Assembly: GCA_016743235.1 (NCBI GenBank) | Contig: VRZD01000001.1 | Span: forward strand, 186,001 to 250,000 | Origin: Pantanalinema sp. GBBB05 | GTDB taxonomy: Bacteria > Cyanobacteriota > Cyanobacteriia > Leptolyngbyales > Leptolyngbyaceae | Direction of reading: 5' to 3' | Length of the DNA: 64,000 nt | Shown here: one piece after another, positions 1-8,600 of the stretch | How the letters are laid out: each line of letters opens with the position of its first letter | Numbering within the stretch: position 1 is the first letter of the stretch | Position numbers and translations under genes: made by a program | Notes under the pieces: model-generated | Told to the model about the DNA's origin: nothing | Databases searched by the model: none | What the model saw: the letters and a program-made list of their open reading frames with translations, nothing else

Positions 1-84
1 GGTTCGGTTAAAAGTAGGATTTATTTAGTCCACTTTTACGTTCATGATTTAGCCAGTTCAACTACTCGGCAGCAAGGTGGAACA

Positions 85-246
85 ATGTCTATTGCCATGC
101 AACTGCTATTGTTTTTGCTCATGTTAGCGGCTTTACTAGGGGCAATGGTTCGCATGGCAATTGCACTAGATGAAGCTGATATTGGACGGTTTTTACTTTG
201 GATCTGTGTTGCATCAGTCATTGCTGGGATCCCTTCCAGATTGTGA
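85..246 (+). CDS. Small two-helix membrane protein, 53 aa
   Basis: A short reading frame starts at ATG 85 behind AAGGTGGAACA, a plausible ribosome site. It encodes two hydrophobic stretches (about residues 4-27 and 36-48) separated by a short polar segment containing DEAD. The frame is open leftward to base 1, so a longer protein entering from outside the window cannot be excluded, but the upstream residues look non-coding. It ends 7 bases before the DUF2795 remnant, suggesting co-transcription. I do not recognise a family. It could be a small inner-membrane protein, or chance hydrophobic coding. Confidence 0.4.
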   Translation: MSIAMQLLLFLLMLAALLGAMVRMAIALDEADIGRFLLWICVASVIAGIPSRL

Positions 247-253
247 TTGGGCA

Positions 254-483
254 ATGCAGATGTTAGCAATAACTCTGGAGGAAGCTATAGCTAAAGTAAG
301 TCCGATCGAAATCCAGAAGCATCTTAAAGGGATTGATTATCCTGTCAGTAAACAAGATCTGCTTGAACATGCTCAAAAAGGGGCGCAGATCAAGCAATCT
401 GCCCAGTACTCAAACAATTACCCGATGAGAAATACGAGACTCCTGCTAAAGTGAGCCAAGCGATCGGGCAAGTTGAGTCCTAA
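254..483 (+). pseudogene. DUF2795-family gene broken by a frameshift
   Basis: Residues from ATG 254 read as the start of a DUF2795 protein (LEEAIAKVSPIEIQKHL, then YPVSKQDLLEHAQK). The frame then degenerates, while the -1 frame continues the same family's C-terminus (VLKQLPDEKYETPAKVSQAI) to a TAA at 481-483. The switch falls at the A5G4 run near 375-383, where one base appears to be missing. DUF2795 proteins are short, helical, and of unknown function in cyanobacteria. Either the gene is inactivated or this is a homopolymer sequencing error. With the base restored the protein would be about 76 residues. Confidence 0.65.
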
Positions 484-570
484 TTGCGGTTAGCCTATCC
501 CAGGACAGAGTGATTACTCCTAGCCATTAGATACCATGGAGGGATTAACTTCTCAACCGGGAGGTTGGTT

Positions 571-783
571 ATGCAGGCTAGACAAAGTCTTGTTGGTACT
601 AGTCCTCATTGTTATACCGCCAAAATCAAAGGGACCTTGAGCGAACTCATTACTCAGCTACATCAGGGGATTCATGATGTGAATGAGCCGAAAGCTCAAG
701 CTCTTTTTGAGACTTCAGCTGAGGTGCTAAAAGGCTTATTAACAGCTTATATCCATTACGAACATCAATCCGGACAGCCATAA
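571..783 (+). CDS. Conserved cyanobacterial small protein, 70 aa
   Basis: ATG 571 is preceded by GGGAGG at about 559-564, a strong Shine-Dalgarno sequence at suitable spacing. I therefore prefer it to the upstream in-frame TTG. The product is soluble and mostly helical, with features such as HCYTAKIKGTLSELI near the start and PKAQALFETSAEVL in the middle. It resembles short hypothetical proteins seen in many cyanobacteria, but I know no function. A strong hairpin follows at 815-845 and the feo operon converges on it from the other side. Confidence 0.6.
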   Translation: MQARQSLVGTSPHCYTAKIKGTLSELITQLHQGIHDVNEPKAQALFETSAEVLKGLLTAYIHYEHQSGQP

Positions 784-814
784 AACCAAATAATTTGTTG
801 CACCTCGCCATTAG

Positions 815-845
815 TCCTCAGTAGCTATCATTGATCTACTGAGGA
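815..845. terminator. Hairpin between convergent genes
   Basis: TCCTCAGTAG (815-824) pairs perfectly with CTACTGAGGA (836-845) around an 11-base loop. There is no clear T-run. Its position between the rightward 70-aa gene and the leftward feoA end fits a shared terminator or transcript-end stabiliser. Confidence 0.5.
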
Positions 846-899
846 TTGATCACAGGTTTAATTAACATATTTCACTGCCTTAGCTTTCCTGACAGGGAG

Positions 900-1124
900 T
901 TAGCAGTCACAGGGGCGCAGATAAATATAATGGGCAATTTGCTGATCAAAGGCAGCACGGCTGCGACCAATTTTAATCACATACGATGGGAAGCGCCGTT
1001 CTAGCTCAATTTCCACACCCGGATAAATCCCCATTGCAAGTAGCTTCTTGACGATCGCATCATTGTTAGTTGCAAGAGCTGCGACAGTGGCAATCGTGCC
1101 CGGTTTAACAGTAGACAACATCAT
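900..1124 (-). CDS. feoA: FeoA, ferrous iron transport accessory protein
   Basis: This 74-residue protein has the SH3-like FeoA fold signature: a start resembling LSTVKPGTIATVAAL, the central LLAMGIYPGVEIEL turn, and a C-terminal basic strand with IGRSRAAFD. FeoA is a small cytoplasmic partner of FeoB that supports Fe(II) uptake. Its ATG overlaps the stop of the FeoB permease gene by one base (TAATG at 1126-1122), so the two are translationally coupled. Here feoA comes after feoB, unlike the common feoA-feoB order. Length is normal for the family. Confidence 0.9.
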   Translation of the reverse strand: MMLSTVKPGTIATVAALATNNDAIVKKLLAMGIYPGVEIELERRFPSYVIKIGRSRAAFDQQIAHYIYLRPCDC

Positions 1125-2587
1125 TATAGGTTGACTCCCAATAGATGAATCGATCGCTGTACAACATATCCCATGACAAAGGCAAATGGGATGATAAATG
1201 TTGCCATTGCCAATGTCATTTTCCAGCCCCGTTCTTTAATCATGATCTGGAGCTGGGCAATACAGGGTAAAAATAAAGTCAGCACAACGGCTGCCGTTAA
1301 AAGTTGTACCCCATCTAGTGCTCCCTGCTGTTGTAGATCAAATAATCCAGCCGCACCGTAATCCCGGCGAAAGAAGCCATAGAGGAAAATCGGAGCGGAG
1401 GCGGCGGGTAAGCCTAACCACAACGCGATCGGTTGAATTCCTTGAATAATTAGCTCAAATAATCCTGTTAATCGCCCGAGCCAAATTAATACGGATGCCC
1501 AGAGAAATAAGGGAATGATTTCCCAGAAATACCACTTCATCCGGACATAGGTTTTTAACAAGATATTTTTTAAGCGCGGCAAGCGTAAAGGGGGCACTTC
1601 AATAAAGAAATCGGCTTTCTGACCAGGCAATAGCTGTGCCGTTAGAAACCCCATTACTAGGAAAATAGTTGTGATAAAGCCTGCCCAAATTAATAAAGCT
1701 AATGGTCGTTGGGATAACAACCCTAAAATCACTCCCCACTGAGCTGCGCAAGGAATCGCTAAAGATAACAAAAACGTAGCAATGATTCGCTCTCGCTTAG
1801 TTTCTAGCGTCCGCGTCACCATTGTTGCCATTGTGTCACAACCTAATCCCAATACCATTGGAATTACAGCTCGACCGGACAAACCGATTATCTTAAATAG
1901 GCGATCGAGCATCAATGACAATCTAGGGAGATAACCACTATCCTCTAATAATGAAAACATTAAAAAATAAGTAGCTACTATAGGCAAGACAATCGCAACG
2001 GCATAGCGAATCCCCAATGTAATCAAACCATAATCATTCGCAATTAAATCTTGGATCGGTTGCCAGGGGAATAAAACCGCTGTGACATGATTTACAACCG
2101 GAGAAACATACGTTTCAAATGCAGTCTCAATCGCATCGACTAATATACCAGCGCCAAATTGCCCAACAAATTGATAGATACCAAAATAAAGAATCCCTAA
2201 CAAAATCGGAAATCCAGTCAGCGGATTAACCGTGAGTTGATGTAGTCGTTCCGCGATCGTGATTTGGGTAGTTGCTGGTTCTGACAAAACACTCTGTTCC
2301 AGCTGCCGTGCAGTTTGCTGGCGAGTGCGAGCGATCGCGGCTACAGGAGATTCGCCTAACTGCTGTTGCATATTCTCAATGATGGCGTGAATCTGCTGGT
2401 AAGCCCAATCACTCACAGTCAATTGCTGCCAGAGTCCACGATCGTCTTGTAATAGCAATAACGCCAGACTGCGATAAGACAGCGGCAAATGCGGTGGCAA
2501 CAGACGTTCGGTTTCTTGCGCCAAAATCAATTCAATTTGAGCAACAGCCTGTTCAATAGGTTGCGGATAACTGAGGAGTGTAGACAT
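1124..2587 (-). CDS. feoB: FeoB membrane (permease) part as a separate ORF
   Basis: This is the C-terminal two-thirds of FeoB: a cytoplasmic segment, then about eight membrane helices with the Gate/nucleoside-recognition motifs (GRAVIPMVLGLGCDT and the repeat MKWYFWEIIPLF). It forms the Fe(II) channel in the inner membrane. I place the start at the ATG 2587 (MSTLLSYPQP). A longer frame reaches ATG 2626 but adds 13 residues with no FeoB character. The upstream GTPase frame stops at 2553, so the two frames overlap by 35-74 bases. The FeoB sequence reads naturally from one frame into the other, so this is either a true two-gene FeoB or one gene with a frameshift. Confidence 0.85.
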   Translation of the reverse strand: MSTLLSYPQPIEQAVAQIELILAQETERLLPPHLPLSYRSLALLLLQDDRGLWQQLTVSDWAYQQIHAIIENMQQQLGESPVAAIARTRQQTARQLEQSVLSEPATTQITIAERLHQLTVNPLTGFPILLGILYFGIYQFVGQFGAGILVDAIETAFETYVSPVVNHVTAVLFPWQPIQDLIANDYGLITLGIRYAVAIVLPIVATYFLMFSLLEDSGYLPRLSLMLDRLFKIIGLSGRAVIPMVLGLGCDTMATMVTRTLETKRERIIATFLLSLAIPCAAQWGVILGLLSQRPLALLIWAGFITTIFLVMGFLTAQLLPGQKADFFIEVPPLRLPRLKNILLKTYVRMKWYFWEIIPLFLWASVLIWLGRLTGLFELIIQGIQPIALWLGLPAASAPIFLYGFFRRDYGAAGLFDLQQQGALDGVQLLTAAVVLTLFLPCIAQLQIMIKERGWKMTLAMATFIIPFAFVMGYVVQRSIHLLGVNL

Positions 2588-3182
2588 AGGAAGCAATTGT
2601 AGTTTTGAGTTCTCGAATCCCAACATTGGTAGCCGCGATCGTCCTGAGCACCGGAATCCCTAACTCTGCGGCTAGTGGCTCGGTTTGAATATGAATTTGC
2701 AGGTGTCTGGCTTCATCCATCATATTAAGTACCAGTAGCACCGGTAATCCTGCTTCGATCAGTTGAAACGTTAGCGGCAGCATTCGACCCAAATTCTTGG
2801 CATCTACAACATGAATAACTAGATTCATCGCGGTACTCAGTAATAAGTCGCGGGCGACCTTCTCTTCCTCAGTAATTGGCAAGAGCGAATACATGCCTGG
2901 TGTATCTACGACTGACACCACTTGCTCACCAATTACAGTCTGACCTTGAGAAACCTCAACCGTAGTTCCGGGATAGTTAGAAACGGTGACATAACTACCG
3001 GTTAGAGCGTTAAATAATGCACTTTTACCCACATTAGGCATCCCGACCAAGGCAATTTTGGGTAGGGCTTGAGGCAGATGAAACGATCGCGGTAATTTCT
3101 GCTTACGACTCCAGCGCCACCAAGGCGGTCGGCGTTTAGATGGGTTGGGATGGCAAGTGTGGCGACACTGATGACAATTCAC
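2553..3182 (-). CDS. feoB: FeoB N-terminal GTPase domain as a separate ORF
   Basis: The 209-residue protein holds the FeoB G domain: G1 GMPNVGKSALFN, a G2 threonine in YPGTTVE, G3 VVDTPGMYSLLP and G4 NMMD, followed by the start of the GDI region. GTP hydrolysis by this domain gates or drives Fe(II) passage through the membrane part. The first 15 residues are Cys/His-rich (CHQCRHTCH), which could bind metal. Full FeoB is usually above 600 residues. Here the frame closes after SYVYTPQLSATY, and the transport part is encoded in the next frame. A Fur-like palindrome lies about 140 bases upstream. Confidence 0.85.
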   Translation of the reverse strand: MNCHQCRHTCHPNPSKRRPPWWRWSRKQKLPRSFHLPQALPKIALVGMPNVGKSALFNALTGSYVTVSNYPGTTVEVSQGQTVIGEQVVSVVDTPGMYSLLPITEEEKVARDLLLSTAMNLVIHVVDAKNLGRMLPLTFQLIEAGLPVLLVLNMMDEARHLQIHIQTEPLAAELGIPVLRTIAATNVGIRELKTTIASYVYTPQLSATY

Positions 3183-3322
3183 AAATACTCCTAACTTAAT
3201 TCCTTGCGAAGATTGCTAGACAGCGTGGTTAATATAACCACAAACCAGAGGATGAGGGAATTTAGCCCGACCACATAATGGATTGAGACCTAGGTAAGTG
3301 GCAGAGAATGCCTTGCAATTAA

Positions 3323-3337
3323 TGAGAAAAATTCTCA
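3323..3337. promoter_or_regulatory. Fur-box-like palindrome upstream of feo
   Basis: TGAGAA-AAA-TTCTCA lies in an AT-rich context about 140 bases upstream of the feo operon start. Fur represses feo genes in many bacteria, and Fur boxes are AT-rich inverted repeats of this general form. The half-sites differ somewhat from the classical GATAAT hexamers. The assignment rests mainly on position and symmetry. Confidence 0.4.
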
Positions 3338-3501
3338 GTGAATTTGCGTAAAAAAGCTTGACGCCAATCACCCAAGTACTGGGGCGTGGCATGATGAGAC
3401 CAATTAAGCCGTGAAGGGAAAGTGCTAGCTCTAGGCTAAGACTTGGAGGAATTTATTGTGGTATTGAATGTAACAGAAATCCATGAATCCATTTTTTGAC
3501 T

Positions 3502-3519
3502 TATAACTATATAGTTATA
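3502..3519. promoter_or_regulatory. 18-bp perfect palindrome, putative ArsR operator 1
   Basis: TATAACTATATAGTTATA is a perfect palindrome. A TTGACT at 3496-3501 immediately upstream could be the -35 element of a promoter reading right. The 14-base core ACTATATAGTTATA recurs just upstream of the arsR gene at 4457-4470. A shared palindrome next to a self-encoded ArsR-type repressor is the expected operator arrangement. A 9-bp-stem hairpin (3562-3583 region, CACCTGCA/TGCAGGTG) follows in the presumed 5' leader. Confidence 0.6.
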
Positions 3520-3657
3520 GTAATACAGGGTGGCTAATTGAGGAAAGCCGAAAAAAGGAATTCACCTGCACCTGATGCAGGTGATTGGCGCAACCTAGTC
3601 ACTATTGGGTTCACCACCTCGGATGTTCAGTTCAATTTTGTACAGGCGCAGGTCAAG

Positions 3658-4122
3658 ATGTGGGGTAGCGCTATTACCGCTTATTTGCATTACTCAAGCT
3701 TTATGCTGGCATTTGCAGCTTTAACTCTGGAACAGTTCAGCTTGAAAAAAGAACTCAGCTTGGCAGCCGCCTGGCAAATTGTCTGGGCTGATGCGATGTA
3801 TGGTATTTCTGCCACGATCGTCTTAGTGACCGGGATTTTGCGAGTGCTTTATTTCGGTAAAGGCACTGACTACTACTTGCACAATCCCTTGTTCTACATG
3901 AAAGTGAGCGGCTTTTTGCTAGTCGGAGCCCTATCGCTGTATCCCACCATTTCCTTTCTCACCTGGCTTAAACCATTACGGTATGGTGCCCCACCCAGCT
4001 TAGAACCCGTCCAAGTTGATCGCCTATCGTGGGTCATTAAAATCGAGCTATTTGGCTTCCTGCTCATTCCCTTGCTCGCTGCCGCGATGGCAAGAGGTAT
4101 TAGTTTCAAGACTAATCTTTAG
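3658..4122 (+). CDS. DUF2214 integral membrane protein
   Basis: The 154-residue protein starts at ATG 3658 (MWGSAITAYLHYSSFML), which matches how DUF2214 proteins begin. The frame is open from 3538, but the extra 40 residues are not family-like. It has four hydrophobic helices, with conserved-looking WADAMYGISA and RVLYFGKGTDYYLHNPLF between them. Histidines and aromatic residues in the helices suggest possible cofactor binding, but the function is unknown. It is followed by a small membrane ORF, arsR and two further DUF membrane genes, all rightward, and is preceded by a palindromic operator-like site shared with arsR. Confidence 0.75.
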   Translation: MWGSAITAYLHYSSFMLAFAALTLEQFSLKKELSLAAAWQIVWADAMYGISATIVLVTGILRVLYFGKGTDYYLHNPLFYMKVSGFLLVGALSLYPTISFLTWLKPLRYGAPPSLEPVQVDRLSWVIKIELFGFLLIPLLAAAMARGISFKTNL

Positions 4123-4130
4123 TAGAGAGG

Positions 4131-4310
4131 ATGGACATGCCTATTTCATCTTTAATCGCTTTACTCATTGCAGCAGTTCTAGGGTTTTTGAGCCTGAATA
4201 CCGATGATGCCTTCACTATCTTTTTTGCGATCGCGGCCATCATCAGTCTGGTGGTCAGTCTAATCTTAGGTCCTGGATGCTCAAGCTGGTCATTCTCATT
4301 AGTGCATTAG
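4131..4310 (+). CDS. Small membrane protein, possibly frameshifted
   Basis: ATG 4131 follows AGAGAGG, a good ribosome site, 8 bases after the DUF2214 stop. It encodes two hydrophobic helices (SLIALLIAAVLGFLSL and IFFAIAAIISLVVSLILG). After LILGP the frame turns polar and ends at TAG 4310. The other frame from ATG 4277 reads a better-looking third hydrophobic segment and a charged tail. A single-base indel near 4273-4277 may therefore have split one ~77-residue protein. No function is known. Confidence 0.5.
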   Translation: MDMPISSLIALLIAAVLGFLSLNTDDAFTIFFAIAAIISLVVSLILGPGCSSWSFSLVH

Positions 4311-4369
4311 GGGCAATACGTTATTATTGCTACCGTCATGCCTGCGATCGGGAAGACTGGAAACACTGA
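4277..4369 (+). CDS. Overlapping 30-aa hydrophobic ORF (tail of previous gene?)
   Basis: The frame begins MLKLVILISALGAIRYY and ends with the charged tail CDREDWKH. It overlaps the end of the preceding small membrane ORF by 34 bases. It could be an independent micro-protein, but the abrupt loss of hydrophobic character in the upstream frame at the same point makes a frameshifted C-terminus more likely. There is no independent ribosome site of note. Confidence 0.35.
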   Translation: MLKLVILISALGAIRYYCYRHACDREDWKH

Positions 4370-4454
4370 CCTCTGTATGGATCGGCGATCGTTTCAATAG
4401 CTGACGTGATTTCTACGATCTCACAAAGCAGGGTAGTTTCGCATTTAGATTAGA

Positions 4455-4470
4455 ATACTATATAGTTATA
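4455..4470. promoter_or_regulatory. Palindrome, putative ArsR operator 2
   Basis: ACTATATAGT (4457-4466) is a perfect 10-bp palindrome. With its right flank it shares 14 bases (ACTATATAGTTATA) with the 18-bp palindrome at 3502-3519. It lies about 30 bases before the arsR start and overlaps a possible -10 element (TATAGT). It is consistent with autoregulation. Confidence 0.55.
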
Positions 4471-4496
4471 AAATTTTTGACGCTAGTTAATCCCCT

Positions 4497-4922
4497 ATGC
4501 CAAAGCCCCTGAAACCAGCTGTACCTGTGAGTATTTTGGAAGCCGTTGCCGACTACTTCAAAATCCTCTCGGAAACAAGTCGATTACATATCTTGCAATG
4601 TCTGAAAGATGGACCAATGAATGTGATGGAACTGTGTGAGGCCACCGAATTAGGTCAGGCAAACCTGTCTAAGCATCTCAAGGTAATGGCTCAAGCGGGT
4701 GTATTATCGCGCCAACCTAAGGGCACCAGTGCCTATTATGAAATCGCTGATCCGTTGGTATTCGAGTTTTGCGAATTGGCTTGTGGGCGGATTGGCGATC
4801 GCTTACGGCAGCAGGCTGAAACGTTTCAACAGTTGAATACCTTTCAGCAGGTCAGCAGTAATGGCAAAAAAGAGGCAAAACCATCCAGGACTAAAACCAA
4901 AGCGAAGGTGCTTAATCCATAA
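4497..4922 (+). CDS. ArsR/SmtB-family winged-helix regulator
   Basis: The 141-residue protein has the ArsR helix-turn-helix: ADYFKILSETSRLHIL, then NVMELCEATELGQANLSKHL as recognition helix, then the wing GVLSRQPKGTSAYYEI. The metal-binding ELCVCDL motif of ArsR/SmtB is only partly kept (ELCEA), so metal sensing is not assured. A redox or other signal is possible, since Cys occurs in ELCEA and in FCELACGR. The Lys-rich C-terminal tail is unusual. It lies between membrane-protein genes and probably controls them through the repeated ACTATATAGT palindrome. Confidence 0.85.
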   Translation: MPKPLKPAVPVSILEAVADYFKILSETSRLHILQCLKDGPMNVMELCEATELGQANLSKHLKVMAQAGVLSRQPKGTSAYYEIADPLVFEFCELACGRIGDRLRQQAETFQQLNTFQQVSSNGKKEAKPSRTKTKAKVLNP

Positions 4923-4937
4923 CGCTAGGAGGAACCT

Positions 4938-5240
4938 ATGCACGCCCTATCAATTCCCACCTGGCTGGTTCACATTGGCAGTGTAACCGAGTGGACGATC
5001 GCGATTGTCCTGGCATGGATTTATGCTGATGTTAGCCAGAACCGAGCTTGGCGTGGGTTATCACTAGCCATGCTGCCCGCCTTAGCCAGTGCGATCGTGG
5101 TTTGTACCTGGCACTGGTTTGATAACGCCCCTGCCCTCCAATGGTTAAGTTTGCTTCAAGCAGCAATGACCTTCATTGGTAACTGTACGTTGCTGCTGGC
5201 AGGGTGGTGGCTGTGGAAACAGCCGTTTCGCCCACAGTAA
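4938..5240 (+). CDS. DUF2499 membrane protein
   Basis: The 100-residue protein begins HALSIPTWLVHIGSVTEW and contains the family's VCTWHWFDN motif, followed by LLQAAMTFIGNCTLLLAGWW. Three membrane helices are predicted. DUF2499 is conserved in cyanobacteria and plastid-bearing eukaryotes, usually next to DUF3593 as here, and is uncharacterised. The start ATG is preceded by AGGAGGAACCT, an excellent ribosome site, 15 bases after arsR, so it is probably in the arsR operon. Confidence 0.85.
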   Translation: MHALSIPTWLVHIGSVTEWTIAIVLAWIYADVSQNRAWRGLSLAMLPALASAIVVCTWHWFDNAPALQWLSLLQAAMTFIGNCTLLLAGWWLWKQPFRPQ

Positions 5241-5275
5241 TCGCGTACATCGCCAGGCGTTTCCCTCAGTGACCC

Positions 5276-5590
5276 ATGATTTCTAAAGACACTTTATTTA
5301 TCCTGTCGTTATTTCCCTATGTGGGATTTCTCTGGTTTCTGACCCGTTCCCACCAGGTGCCGCGACTGGTTCTACTCGGCTTTTATGGCACATTAGTTTT
5401 TGTTGCTGTCACAATTCCGGCTGGCATTTATACCAGAGTTGTCTATGGAGAGTTGCTAGCCAATGTGGATTGGTTACATGGTATAGCCGAGTCCTTCCTG
5501 ACCCTCTCCAACATGTTGATTGTTCTAGGATTACGGCGAGCGATCGTTCAGCAACGTCAACCCTCCGCTCAATTACCAACGGCTGAATAG
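5276..5590 (+). CDS. DUF3593 membrane protein
   Basis: The 104-residue protein has three hydrophobic helices and the hallmark segments FYGTLVFVAVTIPAGIY and NVDWLHGIAESFLTLSN. DUF3593 accompanies DUF2499 in cyanobacteria and in chloroplast-targeted plant proteins. Together they probably form a small membrane complex of unknown role. It lies 35 bases after DUF2499 and is followed by an intrinsic terminator at 5618-5652, which ends the arsR-DUF2499-DUF3593 unit. Confidence 0.85.
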   Translation: MISKDTLFILSLFPYVGFLWFLTRSHQVPRLVLLGFYGTLVFVAVTIPAGIYTRVVYGELLANVDWLHGIAESFLTLSNMLIVLGLRRAIVQQRQPSAQLPTAE

Positions 5591-5617
5591 ACTTAACCAA
5601 CTTTACCCTCCACCCTC

Positions 5618-5652
5618 AGCCCCTCTCCCGCGCTAGAAAGAGGGGCTTTTTA
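5618..5652 (+). terminator. Rho-independent terminator
   Basis: AGCCCCTCT (5618-5626) pairs with AGAGGGGCT (5639-5647), followed by TTTTTAT. It ends the DUF3593 unit and could act from the other side for the converging giant gene. Confidence 0.8.
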
Positions 5653-5664
5653 TGGGTTAATTCC

Positions 5665-8600
5665 CTATAACGCCCAGAGTTCAATCCCCGTGGAACCATC
5701 ATTGGCAGAGAAGTAAAGGCGATTGCCCACTGGAGTCAAATTCGTTGGACCACTGCCCACAAAAGCATTACTAACAGCAACCGTTCCTAATGCCGTACCA
5801 TCACTGCGCCAGAGTTTTGTGCCAGTCCCATCGGTAGCGGTGAAGAACAGAGTGCCATTGAAGTTGGTCAGTGAGGTGGGGGCATCACTTCCTGCCGGAT
5901 TAAGATCCCTCACCAAGGTCGCCGTTGTACCATTACTGCTCCAAAGCTGCTGGTTAGGATTCCCACTAGTTCCCGCGTCAACTACAAAGAATAGGGTAGA
6001 ACCAACGACTGTGAGACTGGCGGGTTGTAGGTTAGCCGAGGGTAGCGCTTGAACCAAGGAAACGGTGCCATCAATACTGCTACGGTATAACCCGAAGGTC
6101 GTACCACTTGTCGCAAAGAAGTACAGGGTTCCGTTCAGATTCACCAGATTAGTGGGATTCGCATTCGCGGTTCCCGTATTGATGTCACTGATGCGGGTAC
6201 TAGTCACACCATCACTGCGCCATAACTCAACTCCGTTTGTGGCATCACTGGCAGTGAAGAAGAGCGTATTCTCGATCGCGACAAGGTTAGTAATCCCAGC
6301 ACCCGTTCCCAGGTCGCTAATTAATACTGTTCCAGCAGTGGTACCATTTGTCTTCCAGACTTGAGTCCCATTACCACCAGTGAAGTAAAGCGTCGCTCCT
6401 GCAACGGTGAGATTGCCGGGTTGGGTGAAACCACTACCGACTTTAACCGTTCCAGCACTAGTACCATCACTGCGCCATAGAGCACTTCCTGATCCGTCAT
6501 CCGCTCGGAAGAACAATTGACCGTTAAAGTTCACTAGATTTGTCGGAGTAGAACTAGCGATGCCAGGGCGAATATTACTGACTAACGTTGTGGTGTTACT
6601 ACCCAAATCGGTCTTCCAGAGTTCTATACCATTTACTCCATCATTCGCCGTGAAGTAAAGCGTATTCCCAATCACCGTGAGATTAGCCGGAGAAGCCGAA
6701 CTGCCAGGTGTAGGAGTGCTATTGATGTTAGCAACCTGCGTTGTCGTAATGGCTGCACCGTCGCTGCGCCATAGTTCTACCCCATTAAAGCCATCATTAG
6801 CAGCGAAGTAAATCTGACTGCCAACAGCGACTAGATTCGTGGGGTTAGCACTATTTGTTCCACTAGCATTAGGAATCGTGTTGATATCCGTCACTAAGGC
6901 AGGACCGGGAGTGACATTAATCAGAATTGAGTCAGTATCTGTTTGCGCAGATCCCGATCCCGTGTTGCTATTGTCATTAGCAGTGATTGTGATGGCATCC
7001 GTACCAACGAATTGTGGATCGATTGGCGTATATCTCAGATTTGTTAGGGCAGCATTAATGTTTGCCTGACTACCTGTAATTGTGACATTGTTAGTGCCAT
7101 CTCCAGTGACAGTCAGACCACTAGTGGTGCTGAGTGTTAGGTTGCCATTGGTTGCAGCTAACGTCACGCTAATGCTATTGGCACCCGCATCCGGATCTGT
7201 CACGCTCAGACCAGATTGAATAAAGAGATTAGAATTTTGCACAACAACTTGGGAACCCGGTACGGTGATCACGGGGGCTTGGTTTGGACCGCCGATCGCG
7301 ATCGTCACCGTTGCCGTTGTGCTATTAATTCCATCCGTTGCCCGATAGGTAAAGGTATCGGTTGCCTGAACATTCGGATTCGGGGTGTAAACAAAGGAAC
7401 CATTGGGATTCAGGGTTAAGGTTCCCTGAGCAGGTCCGTTGACCACTGTGGCTTGGAGTAGATCACCATCGGCATCAGTATCATTAGCTAACACTCCTAA
7501 TGCCGTAGATACACTAAGAACCCCATTCGCTCCGATCGTGTAACTGTCAGCAACCGCAGTCGGTGGGGCACTAGCGTTATTCACCGTAATGGTCACACTC
7601 ACCGGTGCCGAGGTGGAATTACCGTCACTAACTTGATAGGTAAAGCCATCATTGCCGGTAAATCCTGTATTCGGTGTATAGACAAAAGTGCCATTCGGAT
7701 TGAAGGTTAGGGTACCGCTAGCCACATTACCCACTAACGCAGCCGTTAAAGGATCACCATTGGGATCAGTATCATTGTTCAACACGCCTTGAGCTAAGGG
7801 AACACTGAGAACATTATTCCGGTTCACACTGTAGCTATCTGGCTGCGGTACAGGAGTTGCATTAGCATTGACGACGATCGTTACTGTACCCACACTCGAG
7901 GACTGGAGTCCATCTGAAGCCCGGTAAGTGAATCGATCCGTTCCAGTAAATCCAGCATTCGGCGTGTATAAGAATGTTCCATCCCTATTGAGCAATAGAG
8001 TGCCATTGCTACTTGGATCCACTATTACAGCGGATAGGGGGTTATTGTCCGCATCTGTATCATTTGCCAGAACCCCAGCGGTTGCCACACTAACACTCAG
8101 CGCTCGATTGGCAGAAGTCGTGTAGGTGTCATTCTGGATTACTGGAGCCGTATTGGTGACGACAGACAAGGTCACTGTAGCGGGTGCCGAGTTGGTAATG
8201 CCATCTCTAGCTTGATAAGTAAAGGTATCTACCCCAGTAAACCCAGCATTCGGTGTGTAGACAAAAGCCCCATTCGGATTCAGGGTCAATGAGCCTTGAG
8301 CTGGACCTGTCACAACGGTTGCTGTGAGCAGATTACCATCCGCATCGGAATCATTCGCTAACACACCCGCGATCGGGCTAATGGTATTGGCTCCACCCCC
8401 CGCGATCGTGTAAGTATCGGGGTTAGCCACTGGAGGATTATTGGTCGTTACCGTGATCGTGACCGTTGCAGGAACAGCCGAGTTGACGGTGCCATCATTC
8501 GCCTGATACACAAACGTATCAGTACCCTGGAAGCCAGCGTTGGGCGTATAGATAAAGGAACCATTCGGGGCTAAAGTCAAGCTACCGCTGGCGGGATTTG

